Assembly: GCA_029718625.1 (NCBI GenBank)
Contig: CM056380.1
Location: forward strand, 14,994,786-15,058,785
Reading direction: 5' to 3'
DNA length: 64,000 nucleotides
Source of the DNA: Synaphobranchus kaupii
Taxonomy: Eukaryota > Chordata > Actinopteri > Anguilliformes > Synaphobranchidae
The notes beneath the pieces are model-generated. The model worked only from the letters and a program-made list of their open reading frames with translations. It had not been told where the DNA came from and did not search any database. Positions 31,135 to 42,809 of this stretch are shown piece after piece (the first letter of the stretch is position 1; each line of letters starts with the position of its first letter). The translations under genes were made by a program, and so were the position numbers.

Positions 31135-32002
31135 TTACATCCAAAATGTCTGAAGTATGCAAAAGAAAACCTTTAGAAGCCTTTTTTGGAACAATGTGCT
31201 TTGGACTGACAAAGCCAAAATTGAACTTGTTAGCCACAACCAAAGACGGTGTGTTTGGAGAAAAAAAGGGTGAAGCATTTGTAGAAGAACACCTTGCCAA
31301 CTGTTAAGCATGGAGGTGGATCCATTATGCTTTGGGGTTGTGTGGCAGCGGGGGACACAGGAAATATTGTGCGGATGGAAGGAAGAATGGATTCCACCAA
31401 ATATCAAGAAATTCTAGAGGCTAATGTTCGAAGGTCAGTCCAGACATTGAAGTTGACGAGAGGTTGAGTATTCCAGCAAGACAATGATCCAAAGCATTCC
31501 TCGAAATCAACCATGAAGTACCTCCAGGAAAGACAGATGAAGGCTTTGGAATGGCCACCACAGTCCCCAGGCTTGAATATTATTGAAAGTCTGTGGAGAG
31601 ATCTCAAATATGCCGTGCATGCAAGGAGGCCGAAGAATATTTCTGAGCTAGAGGTGTTCTGCCAGAAAGAATGGGGAAAAATTCCAAAAGCAAGAATTGA
31701 AAGACTCTTAGCTGGCTACAGGGAGCGTTTACAAGTTGTTATAATTGTCCGAGGAGGAGTTACAAAAGTACTAACTGACAGACAAGGCTCCCAAACCTTT
31801 GTACAGGTCCGTTTTCCTTTTTTTATTATTTTGAAAATGTAAATAATTTTAACTTTTTAAAAAGTAATCTTGCGTTAAAATTTGAAGAAATGTGTCATGT
31901 TTACCTTTGTACCATTTAGAGGTCAGGTTTACAGAAGTTCACTTAGATATGAATTGTAAAAGGCATTTTAACCAGGGGTGCCCAAATTTTTGCACCCCAC
32001 TG
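31135..32002 (+). pseudogene. Tc1-like transposase, 5'-truncated and broken
   Basis: The C-terminal two thirds of a Tc1/mariner DDE transposase. First Asp in L-W-T-D-K-A-K (frame altered around it), then [11 protein letters not shown], then F-Q-Q-D-N-D-P-K-H-S-S (second Asp), then S-P-G-L-N-I-I-E-S-L-W (Glu). The helix-turn-helix N-terminus and left terminal repeat are absent. Several frame changes and an in-frame stop just before F-Q-Q-D-N are present. The right terminal repeat survives: AACCAGGGGTGCCCAAATTT to CACTG at 32002, followed by TA. Non-functional. Confidence 0.85.
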
Positions 32003-32004
32003 TA

Positions 32005-34230
32005 TATCTGAGGAAAACTATGCTATCTGCAGACAGATAGCCTAATGATAATTCTCAGATCTTGAATTCATCAATGTGGGTCACGTCCATGAAGAAAATG
32101 CATCCCAGGCATTATGTAGTAGAGAGGAGTTTCTTGGCTCAGTGAGGCTTGGTAGCCAGTATTGTTGTGGTCTTTAACAATGGCCTGGTTTTCAGATTAG
32201 CATGCTACCACACAGTGTTTGTTTTAAGATTAGATGAAGCATGTAAACTGACTTATGACTGTCACTCTCTTACTCAGATTATGATTGTGGCCCACTTTCA
32301 GTTTTCTTCTGGCTGTGTTTGTAACCAGTTGAGCAAGACCACTTAAAATATTATCAAACTTTTCTGAATAAGTGTTCGTGGGATTTCCTGTCAAGCTGAC
32401 AGTGCCAGAACCACAGAGGCATCTTTGATATTCTGATTCTGAAACATATCAACAGATGAAAGCAGACTCAAAGAGACTGACGTATCACTGGTGGACCCAG
32501 TCAACACAGAACTAACACCTATCATAGCAGTTGCCAGGGTAGGATGTTATGTCTGGCCTATGGCCAACTTCCTCTCTAACTACATGTGAATTCCTCTGGC
32601 CGTCACTGCCACAAGTGTGTGGTCAGGCAGAATGTCGAGACTGACAAAAAAAAAAAGGCCCTCTACCTCACTGCAGAAGTTCACACACACACACCAAAAA
32701 AAAAAAACACAAACACGGACGCACAAAGCAAGTAGGCAGGGCAAGAAAACGTGTATTGTTTCACAAACAGTTCCTTGTGGGTCATCCAGCATAGCGAATA
32801 ATCCTCACATCAGCTCAATTCAGCTTGACGCAAAGCCCGCGGACACCTCAACGCACAATGGGAGTGTCGTAACGTTTATCAGGAAAACGGTCACGCTCCG
32901 CGGTCAAACTGCGCGTTCAGATAAGCTACGCGCACTTTTCCTTCGGGTTATCGAAGTCAAAGGGGCATGGTTTCTGATGGAAAAAAAGGTTACACATTAA
33001 CGACCTGCAAATGTGACTGTCTACAACAGTGTACTGTATTACAAATGACTCCATTGCATCGTGTACTAAGCTGCAATGTGGATCCTAAATTGGTTTTTAG
33101 AGCACACTTTTCAACTTGTGACTGTTTACACACTCCTACATAGGAGCTGATGTGCTGCATGGGGTCCATCATCTGGCCACCGGACACAGACAACATGTAG
33201 GCTGCAGGGCGTTTCCTGTGAGACTTTCAGTGGGAGTGGACACCCGAGCCCAAGGAGATTGCTATCATTAGAACGCCTGACACCCAGCTCAAATTACAGC
33301 CTAACCAGTGAAATGTTCTGCATGCCTCAGGGGGTTTGTACACGCTAATGGAGGTTTAGCTCAGTTAGTGTGACAAATGCGAGAGGGCTCTGTGGCTCAA
33401 GTCAGTGAGTAGAGGTTAAAGAAATGACAGAAGTGCCTGACGCTATTAATGCTGACTCCCACGTGTAGGAAACTGACGTGCCATGGTGTCATATCCTAAT
33501 TTTTCGGACTAGATGTATGTTCAGACTTACTTTTGTAGCCTTCCGTTGAAAAATATTGCAGGCACTACACTTTATTGGTTAAACTTTATTCATTCTTCTT
33601 AAACTTTTCTTCTATGATGTTATCATTGCCGCCACCTCCGCCAACAAACACACACGCATGCACGCACGCGCACACATTTCATTACATTCGAAGATTCATA
33701 TAATGTAGTCTACAATATATAAAAATGAAGAAAACTAAAAAATGTTATTACTCAAACATTAATATTCAGACACATTGAATGTCAATATCCAAACATATCC
33801 CAGCAATTATGAGAGTGCCATTTTGTTAAACATAATGAGGGTTCTTTCGCCCATATGAAATTTCTGCTAAATATAAAAGTGTCACCTCGGTTTACTAGCA
33901 CAATTTTTGTTGAGTTTATAGAAATACATTAAAACACGTGGTTTACGTACTGTAAGCAATTGACATTGAATGTAGCGCAATATGAATCGGAAACGTAGCT
34001 ACCCTACACCTATGCAGGTCTGTTTACCTTTACGAAATGTCACCTTTGATAGGTTTTTTTCTCTCTCTCTTCTTGCACATGACTGGTTGAGGCTTGTCTT
34101 ACGTCATTGGCTGTCGGTGGCATCACAAGTGAACTGGAGAGGATTTGGCGAAGGGGAGTAGCGTGTAGCTTTTATGGTCTATGCTCGCAACTGGCAGCCA
34201 GCTTTCATTCTGTTGCGCGCTGAAATTTCT
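32005..34230. other. No gene recognised; flank of fam210b
   Basis: Mixed unique sequence with A-rich (32646-32706) and CA-rich (33640-33675) patches. The open frame at 32617-33000 has no recognisable domain. The last few hundred bases are the presumed fam210b promoter region. Confidence 0.45.
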
Positions 34231-34237
34231 ATTAGCA

Positions 34238-34243
34238 TATAAA
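34238..34243 (+). promoter_or_regulatory. fam210b: TATA-box-like element of fam210b
   Basis: TATAAA in AGCATATAAACCCC, 67 bp before the chosen ATG. A start about 30 bp downstream would leave a 5'UTR of roughly 35-40 nt. Purely positional evidence. Confidence 0.35.
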
Positions 34244-34304
34244 CCCCAGAACGTGGCCTGTCATTTCTTTTGTGTGCGCTCGGAATTTGTCGCAGATTGC
34301 AATT

Positions 34305-34877
34305 ATGTTTTCTTGTTGGGGAATAAGGTTGTTGACAGTTCAACGTTTTAACTCAAACAGAGGTAGGCAAATCCAAGTTAAAGGAAAGAGGCTAAAATGG
34401 GATATTACCTGCGCATTACATAATCTTCACACGCCGCCTTGCAACCGACAGCTTTACGAAGATTTTGATGAAAAGCATTTGTTTAGCGGGAGTCGAATCA
34501 CGGAGAATACCATCCTAAGCTTCAGGAGTTGGGGATCCAGGCACTTTATTCAAGCTGCGCATTTGGGACAGTTGACAGGAGGCATACGGCGGAGTACCCC
34601 GCGTGTTTCGGTCTCTACAAGTGCTCAAAGTTGTTATCATCATCATCGTAACCGCCACAACACGGGGTCTCCTCTTTTTTGGGAGACGGCGAGTGACACT
34701 CATAGCGGGACGTTGCAGAGACGGGGTGTCGTTGAACCAGTTTTGTTGACGTCTGGATCCGGACGCTTTGGTCTTGTGTTCCCCAGTACGACGGCTGTGC
34801 AAATGAGGGCTTCGTCAAGCACTGCCGCGCAGAAACGACAAACAGTAGCGGAGGATACAGCTGCAGACATCAAAGCG
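34305..34877 (+). CDS. fam210b: fam210b-like exon 1 (mitochondrial presequence region)
   Basis: Encodes residues 1-191, ending GAC ATC AAA GCG before donor gtataa; phase 0, matching exon 2. The ATG at 34305 is the first ATG in the open frame, which is open upstream to at least 34272. The N-terminus (M-F-S-C-W-G-I-R-L-L-T-V-Q-R) is basic and hydrophobic with no acidic residues for some 35 positions, consistent with a mitochondrial targeting peptide. The rest is Ser/Thr/Arg-rich, low-conservation sequence. FAM210B proteins are mitochondrial inner-membrane DUF1279 proteins linked to haem synthesis, erythroid differentiation and mitochondrial energy metabolism. Mammalian FAM210B is about 190 residues, so this exon is unusually long. 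Assignment rests on exons 2 and 3 and the phase match. Confidence 0.75.
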
Positions 34878-36043
34878 GTATAATTACAATTCGGCCATTT
34901 GAAAAAGCCGTATCATAGCGGTTTACCGATATGAACGCATATGCTTTTGCTATGTTAACAGGCAGATCAAATCTATGAAACGTATAGGGAAAGGTTTTGC
35001 CCAAGCTCGTTTGCTAGGCACCCACGATAATTATTTGTCTGTGCAACTGGTGTTAGCCGTCGGGCTGCTAGCTAACTAACGTTTAAACTTGATATTAGCC
35101 TATCAGAGATTATACATTATCAGCTTATTGTGATGTTTTATGTTGCAGATGATTGAAATGGCTATTCGTTTGCTTGATGGCTAATAATTCTCCGAGACCG
35201 CAAGCCAGACGTAGTTACCGTTAGCGAGCCAGTCAGCGATATTGTTTTAGCTAACGTTAGCTAGCTAGCTATATACACGTCAAAATAGTTAGCACAGCGA
35301 ACGACCTTACGCAATTGTAGCCTACATTGATGACGCCGCATGCAATGTGGGCTCACTGGGCGCAGCTTAATATGGAAATATTGCATGTTTGTGTCCACAG
35401 AACGAGTAATGGTCGGCATTTCCAAATGTTTATTCATAACTACATGCCTTGCTAGTTGTCTAACGTAGAATAGCTATCTTGACGTGGCCGGTTTAACCTC
35501 GGGTTGATCATCTTTGTCCCATTAAGCAACGGTGCATATTAGGATATTTTGTGTCCCCCAGCGTTTCAAGCACCCAGCTCGCCTGGCTATTCCTCAGCTG
35601 CTGATTGTGTCTTTCTACCTGCAAGTGTTAACAATGCAGCTGTCCACACTGTCGCTCTAAATGTGCTGGACAGAAAGCTCCATATATTAGACGCACAGAA
35701 CGACATACGTTAAGCAAAAAAGCGGCCGCAAAAGTGAGGACGCCTAACTTAGCTGGAGAGAGTTTCCAGTGGCCTTGCCTTGGATCTGTTCACATTATCA
35801 CATGTCTGGTGCTGGTGGTGTATTCTGTGGCCATTCAGCCACTTAGTAGTGGGTGTCAGTCATATTGTATAAATCGTGCATAAGAGCCAGACGTTTTGCA
35901 CATAAGCGATGGATGAATAAATGTGTATGCAAAGTAGGCCTAGATGCCTTCTTATTATGCCAACATTTTGCAATAGCTAAAAAAAATGTCTTCAGTGATC
36001 AAAGGACCAAGAGTAAGTCTATGAAGAAACACCAGTTGAATAG

Positions 36044-36149
36044 CCCTGGGCCCCGTTTCCCAAAAGGATCTTAGAGTAAAGCAAACACAAACACAAAACA
36101 CTCCAAGATGATCTTAACTCTAAGATGCTTTTGGGAAACTGGGCCCTGG
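36044..36149. mobile_element. Short foldback MITE
   Basis: CCTGGGCCCCGTTTCCCAAA ... ACTCTAAGAT and its complement ... TTTTGGGAAACTGGGCCCTGG enclose a CA/A-rich loop. Typical fish short inverted-repeat element of about 105 bp. Confidence 0.8.
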
Positions 36150-37635
36150 CTGACTCAGTCATGCATGATCAGTCCATTTTTAGCTGACTTGGATGGGGTT
36201 GCCACAGTTAGATAATTATTAAACGACAGACTCACTGTGAAGTAAATCTCATTAATCTCATTCCAAGAAAGGCAAGGCAAGTATTTGTGCTCTGAGAAAA
36301 CTAATAATTGTAAAGAACATTCTTAAACACCTTTCAAAAAATCTTTAACGGTAAGAATTTCCAAGTAGGTAAGTGAATTAAAACGCCAGTGAAGTTGTCA
36401 AACTATTGGTTTTAACATGGTTTGTGCTTGTTTTTTGAAGCAAAGACTTGTATGCCGTTGATGGGTATGTTGCTACAAGGTTTATGGAATCAGGACATCT
36501 GCTACATAATACATAAATAATGTATATATGACAGTGAAAACAGTAGATTATTAAAAAAACAGTGAATCTTGGTACCATTGAATACTTTTCTTTTTAAGCA
36601 ACATCATGGCCCAGTTTTCACACAAACTTACTAGGCTACTTGTTTCAGCTCTTGAATTGAAGTTAAGCATTCCATATGAAAACAACCAGGTCACATATCC
36701 CTGAATGTAATTAATTCATTTAAGTCATTTAAAAAAAATAAAAAATTATTATTATAATTTTATTTTTTTTCATTTTTTTTTTCATTTGCAATCTGGCTAA
36801 AATGCTGCTATTGTTTTATTCTTTCACTCCGTCTCCAATGCAGAACTTTTCAAACTAGTGCTTAAGAGCACAGATCATCATGTGACTGATTTCCTTCCCG
36901 TTGTCATGATACAGTAAATCTGACATCACAGTTGATATGCTTTCACTGCACTTTTTGGTTCAATAAACACTTCCACTGCTATGGCTACTACAACTACTAC
37001 TACTACTAACTACCAGTAATGGTCTAATACTAGTAGTAGTTCAGATTAGGAGCTGTATACATTACTACTAGTTTACTAGTAGTTTAAATAATTTAGTCAT
37101 TCAGATGTGTGGAAGTGTTAGTGCATTAGGCAGTTCAAGTTAAACTGTTGCAGCTTCCTGTATTGGATTTATTTGGCTTGTAAAGTACCTTAATGGACAG
37201 AAGCTAGTAGCAACAACCAGTGAAACCACTGCTAAAAGTACCTTATTGCGCATGTTTCAGAGAAGAAATTGCTGAAATATACGGTGTGGTAAAGACAGCA
37301 AAGGGTTTTGTCTGTTTCAAAAGGTTGTGGTTTGGTCCAGATTCCCCCTGGTGTTTTAGGTCATGTAAAGCGCACTGATAAAATCTAAAAAGTTTGTTTG
37401 TCAACTGTAGTCGAGACCTATTGTGACTGTTTCATGAAAAATACAATACAATATTTGTAACTGTAGTATATTTTAATTTATCCCATTTCTTGATTTTAGT
37501 GATGCTGGACATTTCACATTTAAAACACAGTTGCAAAGATACAGCAGGCTGTTTCAACGGCAATGTGTACAACAGCATATTGAGTAAAACTGTTTGAGGG
37601 TTCTGTTGCTGGCTGGGGGAAGACAAGGTCTTGAT

Positions 37636-37890
37636 GTGGTGGCCCCCCGCCCCGCCCCTTCTGCCCGACATGGCCGTGTGTTTGTCTGCAAACTGCCTTC
37701 AGAGAAAGACTGTTATCATTCACACCCCGCCGCACCCTGCCCCTCCTGCCCGACATGGCCGTGTGTTTGTCTGCAAACTGCCTTCAGAGAAAGACTGTTA
37801 TCATTCACACCCCGCCCCTCCTGCCCAACATGGCCGTGTGTTTGTCTGCAGACTGCGTTCAGAGAATGACTGTTATCATTCACACCCCGC
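37636..37890. repeat. Tandem repeat, about 75-85-bp unit, 3 copies
   Basis: CCGCCCCTCCTGCCCGACAT + GGCCGTGTGTTTGTCTGCAA + ACTGCCTTCAGAGAAAGACT + GTTATCATTCACACC, three times with small differences. Open frames through it are repeat artefacts. Confidence 0.9.
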
Positions 37891-38780
37891 CCCGTTGGCA
37901 CAGACCCCTCTGTCAAGTCTCTCACATGACCCTCCCCACGTCTGCTCGCTGGCTGTTTCCATCTTCAAAAAGCCAAAGCGCGCTCTCCGGCCTTTGTTTA
38001 TTGTTGGACGCACATGCGTCATCGCCCTGTTACTGGCAACCCCCGCGTTATGGGCCATACAAAACGTAAAGCCGTCCTGCTCTGTTTGTGGCCAGCAGCG
38101 TCGGAGAGCGTCTCCGTTTCTCCGTCAAGCGACACGAGGAGACGAGGGCATCTGTGGTTGAATTCCAGCGAAAGTACTCCTTGTTCAATTTGTAAGGAGC
38201 TACTTTGTATTCCTCTATAATTAGACCCAGCATACCGCGTGCGGTTATTTTCTGCACTGTTAAAAACACACCAGGACTTTGCTGGATTCTGATTGGCCTT
38301 TAAATTCTATGCTGTCATCGTTCCCAGAACAGCCCCCCTCTGGACACAAACCCCCTTCTCTCCATCTGTTATTGGTCGGGCTCCCAGAACCAAGGATCAC
38401 AGGGGCCGTCTTCCAGCAGCTCATTTGCATCTGATTTGCATGCTGTGTTTTGTATGCCCTTCAAATACTGGCAGGCATTTCTCTTTTTTTTGTCTGGGGT
38501 TTTTTTTTTCTCTTTACTTCCCGTCTTACTTCTTGGTCCTGTTTTGCTCGAAGATGATCGATTGGTAAAGATAAGCGATGTGCAGTTTTTGGACTTATTT
38601 TCTGCACTGGCTTGTGTGCATTAAGAAGCCTGTGGAGACTACCCATAATCCTGCCCTTGTAGGCTTGCACTGGACAGGAGCAGAGCATTTTATTACTAGG
38701 AGTACTGCATTGCTGCACCCTCAGTCTGGGGAATTAAACAGGACTTTCACTTTAATTTCAGTGGTTTGGAGTTTTGAAAA

Positions 38781-38820
<40 letters not shown>

Positions 38821-39042
38821 ATATCACCCTGATAGAACGGACATCAAAGGACGAACATCCACAGACCTTGTTGTGCAGTTATTTCTACTTTCTACCGAAG
38901 TACGCCAACTGTGTGTGTCCGGGCAAAGCCTCAACCAAAGTGTTCTAGGGTGCACTGTGTTCACATAAGCCCCAGAATACTGGCGTGCTTTGGTATGGTG
39001 CACAAAGTATTGAGGGCAGAGGGCTGATTTATACAGGGCGTC

Positions 39043-40504
39043 GACAAAATATCGGAAAAACTGAAAAAAACTTTTTCATAAAACATAAAACCGCTGTTAT
39101 ATGTTTGCTCCCATTTCTCTTACCTATATTTTCTACACTCTTTTATGACTGGCATGCCATGTAAACATTTTAGTTTCTGTCTTGTTTTTTTTATTAGCTT
39201 GATAATGAATCATAATTAGCCATTAATCATATTATTATCAAATAATACTAATCCGTCAATTAAATGCTGCTTTTGTGTCAGTAATAAGTGAGAACACTTT
39301 AGAGCTAATGTAGGACAAGACAAAAATTGAAAGCGTTTTGGTCCATGACAACCGGAGATGTGCACCTCTGCACAGCTGTGGGCAGTGAACACCTTTGCTC
39401 CAAGTGAAGTGAACAGCTGAATAAAATAGAAGATCATTGAAACTGGTCTAGAATCCAACACTTGCACATAACATGAGTCACACATATGGCCCAATTGTTA
39501 ATTATTCCTTTTCAGTTAAGTTTTTCACGAATCACATTCCACTGTACTACAAGATCAACTCCAATTGTTGGGGACCAAAATATTTTCTAATTTCTTTTTA
39601 TACATTTGTTGAAGTGTACTCACTTATTACTGATATGACAGTGACATGTACAGTACTAGTCAAAAGTTTGGACACACCTACTCAGGTTTTTTAAAGTTTT
39701 TTTTACTGTTTTCCACATTTTAGAATAGTAAAGTCATCAAAACAATGAGATAACACATTAAATTATGCAAACAAATCAAAAAAAGTGTTATATTTTAGAT
39801 TCTTCCAAGTAGCCACCCTTTGCCTTGATAACGGCTTTGCACATTCTTGCCATTCACTCAACCAATTTCTGTGGTAAACAGGTATTCCACAGGTAAACAG
39901 GTGATGCTATCATGACTGTATAAAAAGATATCGAAAGACTCTTGAATACCTTATTTCCAGGTAGAATGTGCAAAGCTGTTATCAAGGCAAAGGGTGGCTA
40001 CTTTGAAGAATCTAAAGTATAAGATGTATTTTATTTGCTTTACACTTTTTTTTGGGTTTTTGTATAATTCCATTTGTGTTATCTGATAGTGTTGATGTCT
40101 TTACTATTCTAAAATGTGGAAAACAGTAAAAATTAATGGAAAAAAAAAAACTTTCTACGAGTAGGTGTGTCCAAACTTTTGACTGGTACTGTAATTTATG
40201 ATTTATTAGCATTTCATAAAAATGACTAATAGGCAATTATGGTTAATTGGCATAATTATAAAGAAAAACAAGTCATCATATAGTGTGCACGTGGAAAAAG
40301 ATTCACAAAACAGCATAATAATAATAATAATAATAATAAACTTTATTTATACAGCACCTTTCATACAGTGTTTTGCAGCCCAAAGTGTATGCAGAGAAAG
40401 ACATAGATAATCAGGTTAGGAACAGAGGTTGAGGTTTTGCGTAGCCAACATGTGGCAGGTGTTTTATGTTTTCTGGAAAACTGGTGCTTCCGATATTTTG
40501 TCCA
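39043..40504. mobile_element. Putative inverted-repeat element interrupted by a Tc1-like element
   Basis: GACAAAATATCGGAA at 39043-39057 and its complement TTCCGATATTTTGTC at 40488-40502. A second matching pair lies further in (AAAACATAAAAC at about 39081 and GTTTTATGTTTT at about 40460). The Tc1-like element at 39651-40191 is nested inside. No coding sequence. Confidence 0.5.
39651..40191. mobile_element. Non-autonomous Tc1-like element (541 bp)
   Basis: CAGTACTAGTCAAAAGTTTG + GACACACCTACTC at the left and the complementary ... GAGTAGGTGTGTCCAAACTT + TTGACTGGTACTG at the right, with TA at 39649-39650 and 40192-40193. Arms of about 200 bp also pair at CCACCCTTTGCCTTGATAAC and its complement. 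Transposase lost. Confidence 0.92.
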
Positions 40505-41333
40505 CCACGCGGTGGTGACGGCCGTTATTGCATTCGATAAGTATCGATGCTGTATATCGCCCAGCCCTAGGTTAGGGTTAGTTACCGTTGTAATGTGATT
40601 GCAGCTGCCTGTAGGATTGGCCTTTTGATGTGACCCTCTTCTCTAAGCCATGCCAGCAAAGCCATCTCAGCATGGTGTTATTGGTGTGTTACAGGGATGC
40701 GTCATGAGCGCTTAATCCTTTTAGAGCTGTCGCTTTCTGCTGCGGGTGTGGTTGTAGCGTGCAGTTCAGTAGAACCCCTCCCATCCGCACTCTTGTGAGT
40801 TCTGTGAACTGTGGGGTCAGCAGACTGTCAGAAACCAGCCGTGATCAGTCACTCAGTCACGGTTGCTGCCTGTACAGTCTGGAAATAAAACAGTCAGCCG
40901 TTTAATTGGTGCGTGCAGTGAAGGGGGAAGACTGCATGCTGGGATACTGTTTCGTTCACTTCCTTCATCTCCAGAAGGGACTATAATGGTTGTAGTTTTA
41001 AATAGCAGTTGCTTTTTTATTGTTGTTGTTTCGTCAGTAATAGGGCTGGAGCGCCACGGGCGGGGTCCTCTGGTTTCCGTGGTTACTCAGAGAATATTTG
41101 GTCAATTAAAGTGGTTGATTAGACACAGTCAACTCACAACACCTGGTTTCTTGGGTCTGAACTGGTTGTGGGTTTCACAGTGAAGACACAAGCCAGCAGA
41201 CCTGCAGTCGTTTGAGATAAGTGTTGTGGAGAGCTGATCAAAGCCTTCAAGTTTGACCAAACCCATTTTCTCCCTGAAGAATGAACAGTTACAGGATAAT
41301 TTCTCACGAGTTTTCTACTTCCTGTGCTAACAG

Positions 41334-41512
41334 GACCAGCCCCTGGGCGGGGCCCCGGGCAAGGACCCCAAGGGGCCCGAGCCAGAGGAGCCAAAGCCAA
41401 ACAAAACCCAGCAGCTGAAGAAGGTGTTCAAAGAGTACGGAGCGGTGGGGGTCTCCTTCCACATCGGGATCTCGCTCATGTCACTGGGAATGTTCTACCT
41501 GGCCATCTCCAG
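41334..41512 (+). CDS. fam210b: fam210b-like exon 2 (start of DUF1279)
   Basis: Acceptor CTAACAG and donor gtgagc, 179 nt, phase 0 in and phase 2 out. Encodes residues 192-250 plus two bases of 251. An acidic/Pro/Lys linker leads into Q-Q-L-K-K-V-F-K-E-Y-G-A-V-G-V and a hydrophobic segment (residues 229-250, H-I-G-I-S-L-M-S-L-G-M-F-Y-L-A-I) that is the first predicted membrane span of DUF1279. K-E-Y-G-x-V-G-V-x-x-H-I-G-I-S-L is a family hallmark. The L-G-x-F-Y form suits FAM210B over FAM210A. The final bases AG join T of exon 3 to make Ser 251. Confidence 0.93.
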
Positions 41513-41684
41513 GTGAGCGCATCTGCATGTATGCTAGAAACAAGAGGGAATGACTGACCTCATACTTTCTGTGAGCCTGGATGTGTGCTAGGAACATGAG
41601 AATGTTTACGAGTGAACTGCCATTAGTATGTAATGAGACAATTAAGAACAGAATTTGGCTCTTCAATGTGCTGGGTTGACTTGG

Positions 41685-42805
41685 TATACTCTGCATACTC
41701 TCCACTGTGTTGGGTCAGCTCTGCATACTCTTCACTATGTTGGGTCAGCTCTGCATACTCTTCACTATGTTGGGTCAGCTCTGCATACTCTTCACTATGT
41801 TGGGTCAACTCTGCATACTCTTCACTGTGTTGGGTCAGCTCTGCATACTCTTCACTATGTTGGGTCAGCTCTGCATACTCCCCACTATGTTGGGTCGGCT
41901 CTGCATACTCTCCACTATGTTGGGTCAGCTTTGCATACTCTCCACTGTGTTGGGTCAGCTCTGCATACTCTCCACGTTGTTGGGTCAGCTCTGCATACTC
42001 TCCACTGTGTTGGGTCAGCTCTGCATACTCTCCACTGTGTTGGGTCAGCTCTGCATACTCCACTGTGTTGGGTCAGCTCTGCATACTCTTCACTATGTTG
42101 GGTCAGCTCTGCATACTCTCCACTGTGTTGGGTCAACTCTGCATACTCTTCACTATGTTGGGTCAGCTCTGCATACTCTTCACTGTGTTGGGTGAGCTCT
42201 GCATAGTCTTCACTGTGTTGGGTCAGCTCTGCATACTCTTCACTATGTTGGGTCAACTCTGCATACACTTCACTGTGTTGGGCCAGCTCTGCATACTCCC
42301 CACTATGTTGGGTGAGCTCTGCATACTCTTCACTATGTTGGGTCAGCTCTGCATACTCTTCACTGTGTTGGGTCAGCTCTGCATACTCTTCACTGTGTTG
42401 GGTCAGCTCTGCATACTCTTCACTCTGTTGGGTCAGCTCTGCATACTCTTCACTATGTTGAGTCAGCTCTGCATACTCTTCACTGTGTTGGGTCAGCTCT
42501 GCATACTCTTCACTGTGTTGGGTCAGCTCTGCATACTCTTCACTCTGTTGGGTCAGCTCTGCATACTCTTCACTATGTTGAGTCAGCTCTGCATACTCTT
42601 CACTGTGTTGGGTCAGCTCTGCATACTCTTCACTGTGTTGGGTCAGCTCTGCATACTCTTCACTATGTTGGGTCAGCTCTGCATACTCTTCACTATGTTG
42701 GGTCAACTCTGCATACTCTTCACTGTGTTGGGCCAGCTCTGCATACTCTTCACTATGTTGGGTCAGCTCTGCATACTCTCCATAATGTTGGGTCAGCTTT
42801 TTAAA
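41685..42805. repeat. Minisatellite I in fam210b intron 2, 30-bp unit, about 37 copies
   Basis: The unit is TCTGCATACTCTTCACTATG + TTGGGTCAGC; variants are TCCACTGTG, CCCACTATG, GGTCAAC and GGGTGAGC. The unit is stop-free in several frames on both strands, giving spurious frames of up to 424 codons. Within 42365-42660 a block of about 120-180 bp (with CACTCTGTTG and TGTTGAGTC variants) is itself duplicated. Confidence 0.97.
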
Positions 42806-42809
42806 CAGT

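Larger units (their letters stand above)
34878..41333 (+). other. fam210b: fam210b intron 1
   Basis: Donor gtataa at 34878 and acceptor TTTCTACTTCCTGTGCTAACAG ending at 41333. It contains a foldback MITE, an 83-bp tandem repeat, a (GT)n tract (38781-38821), a nested Tc1-type insertion and an (ATA)n tract (40315-40340). Remaining stretches (34900-36040, 36150-37590, 40510-41330) are unique sequence in which I see no gene. Confidence 0.7.

Noticed and set aside
37631..38161. 176-codon frame in fam210b intron 1
   Set aside because: Starts in an 83-bp tandem repeat and has no recognisable domain in the remainder.
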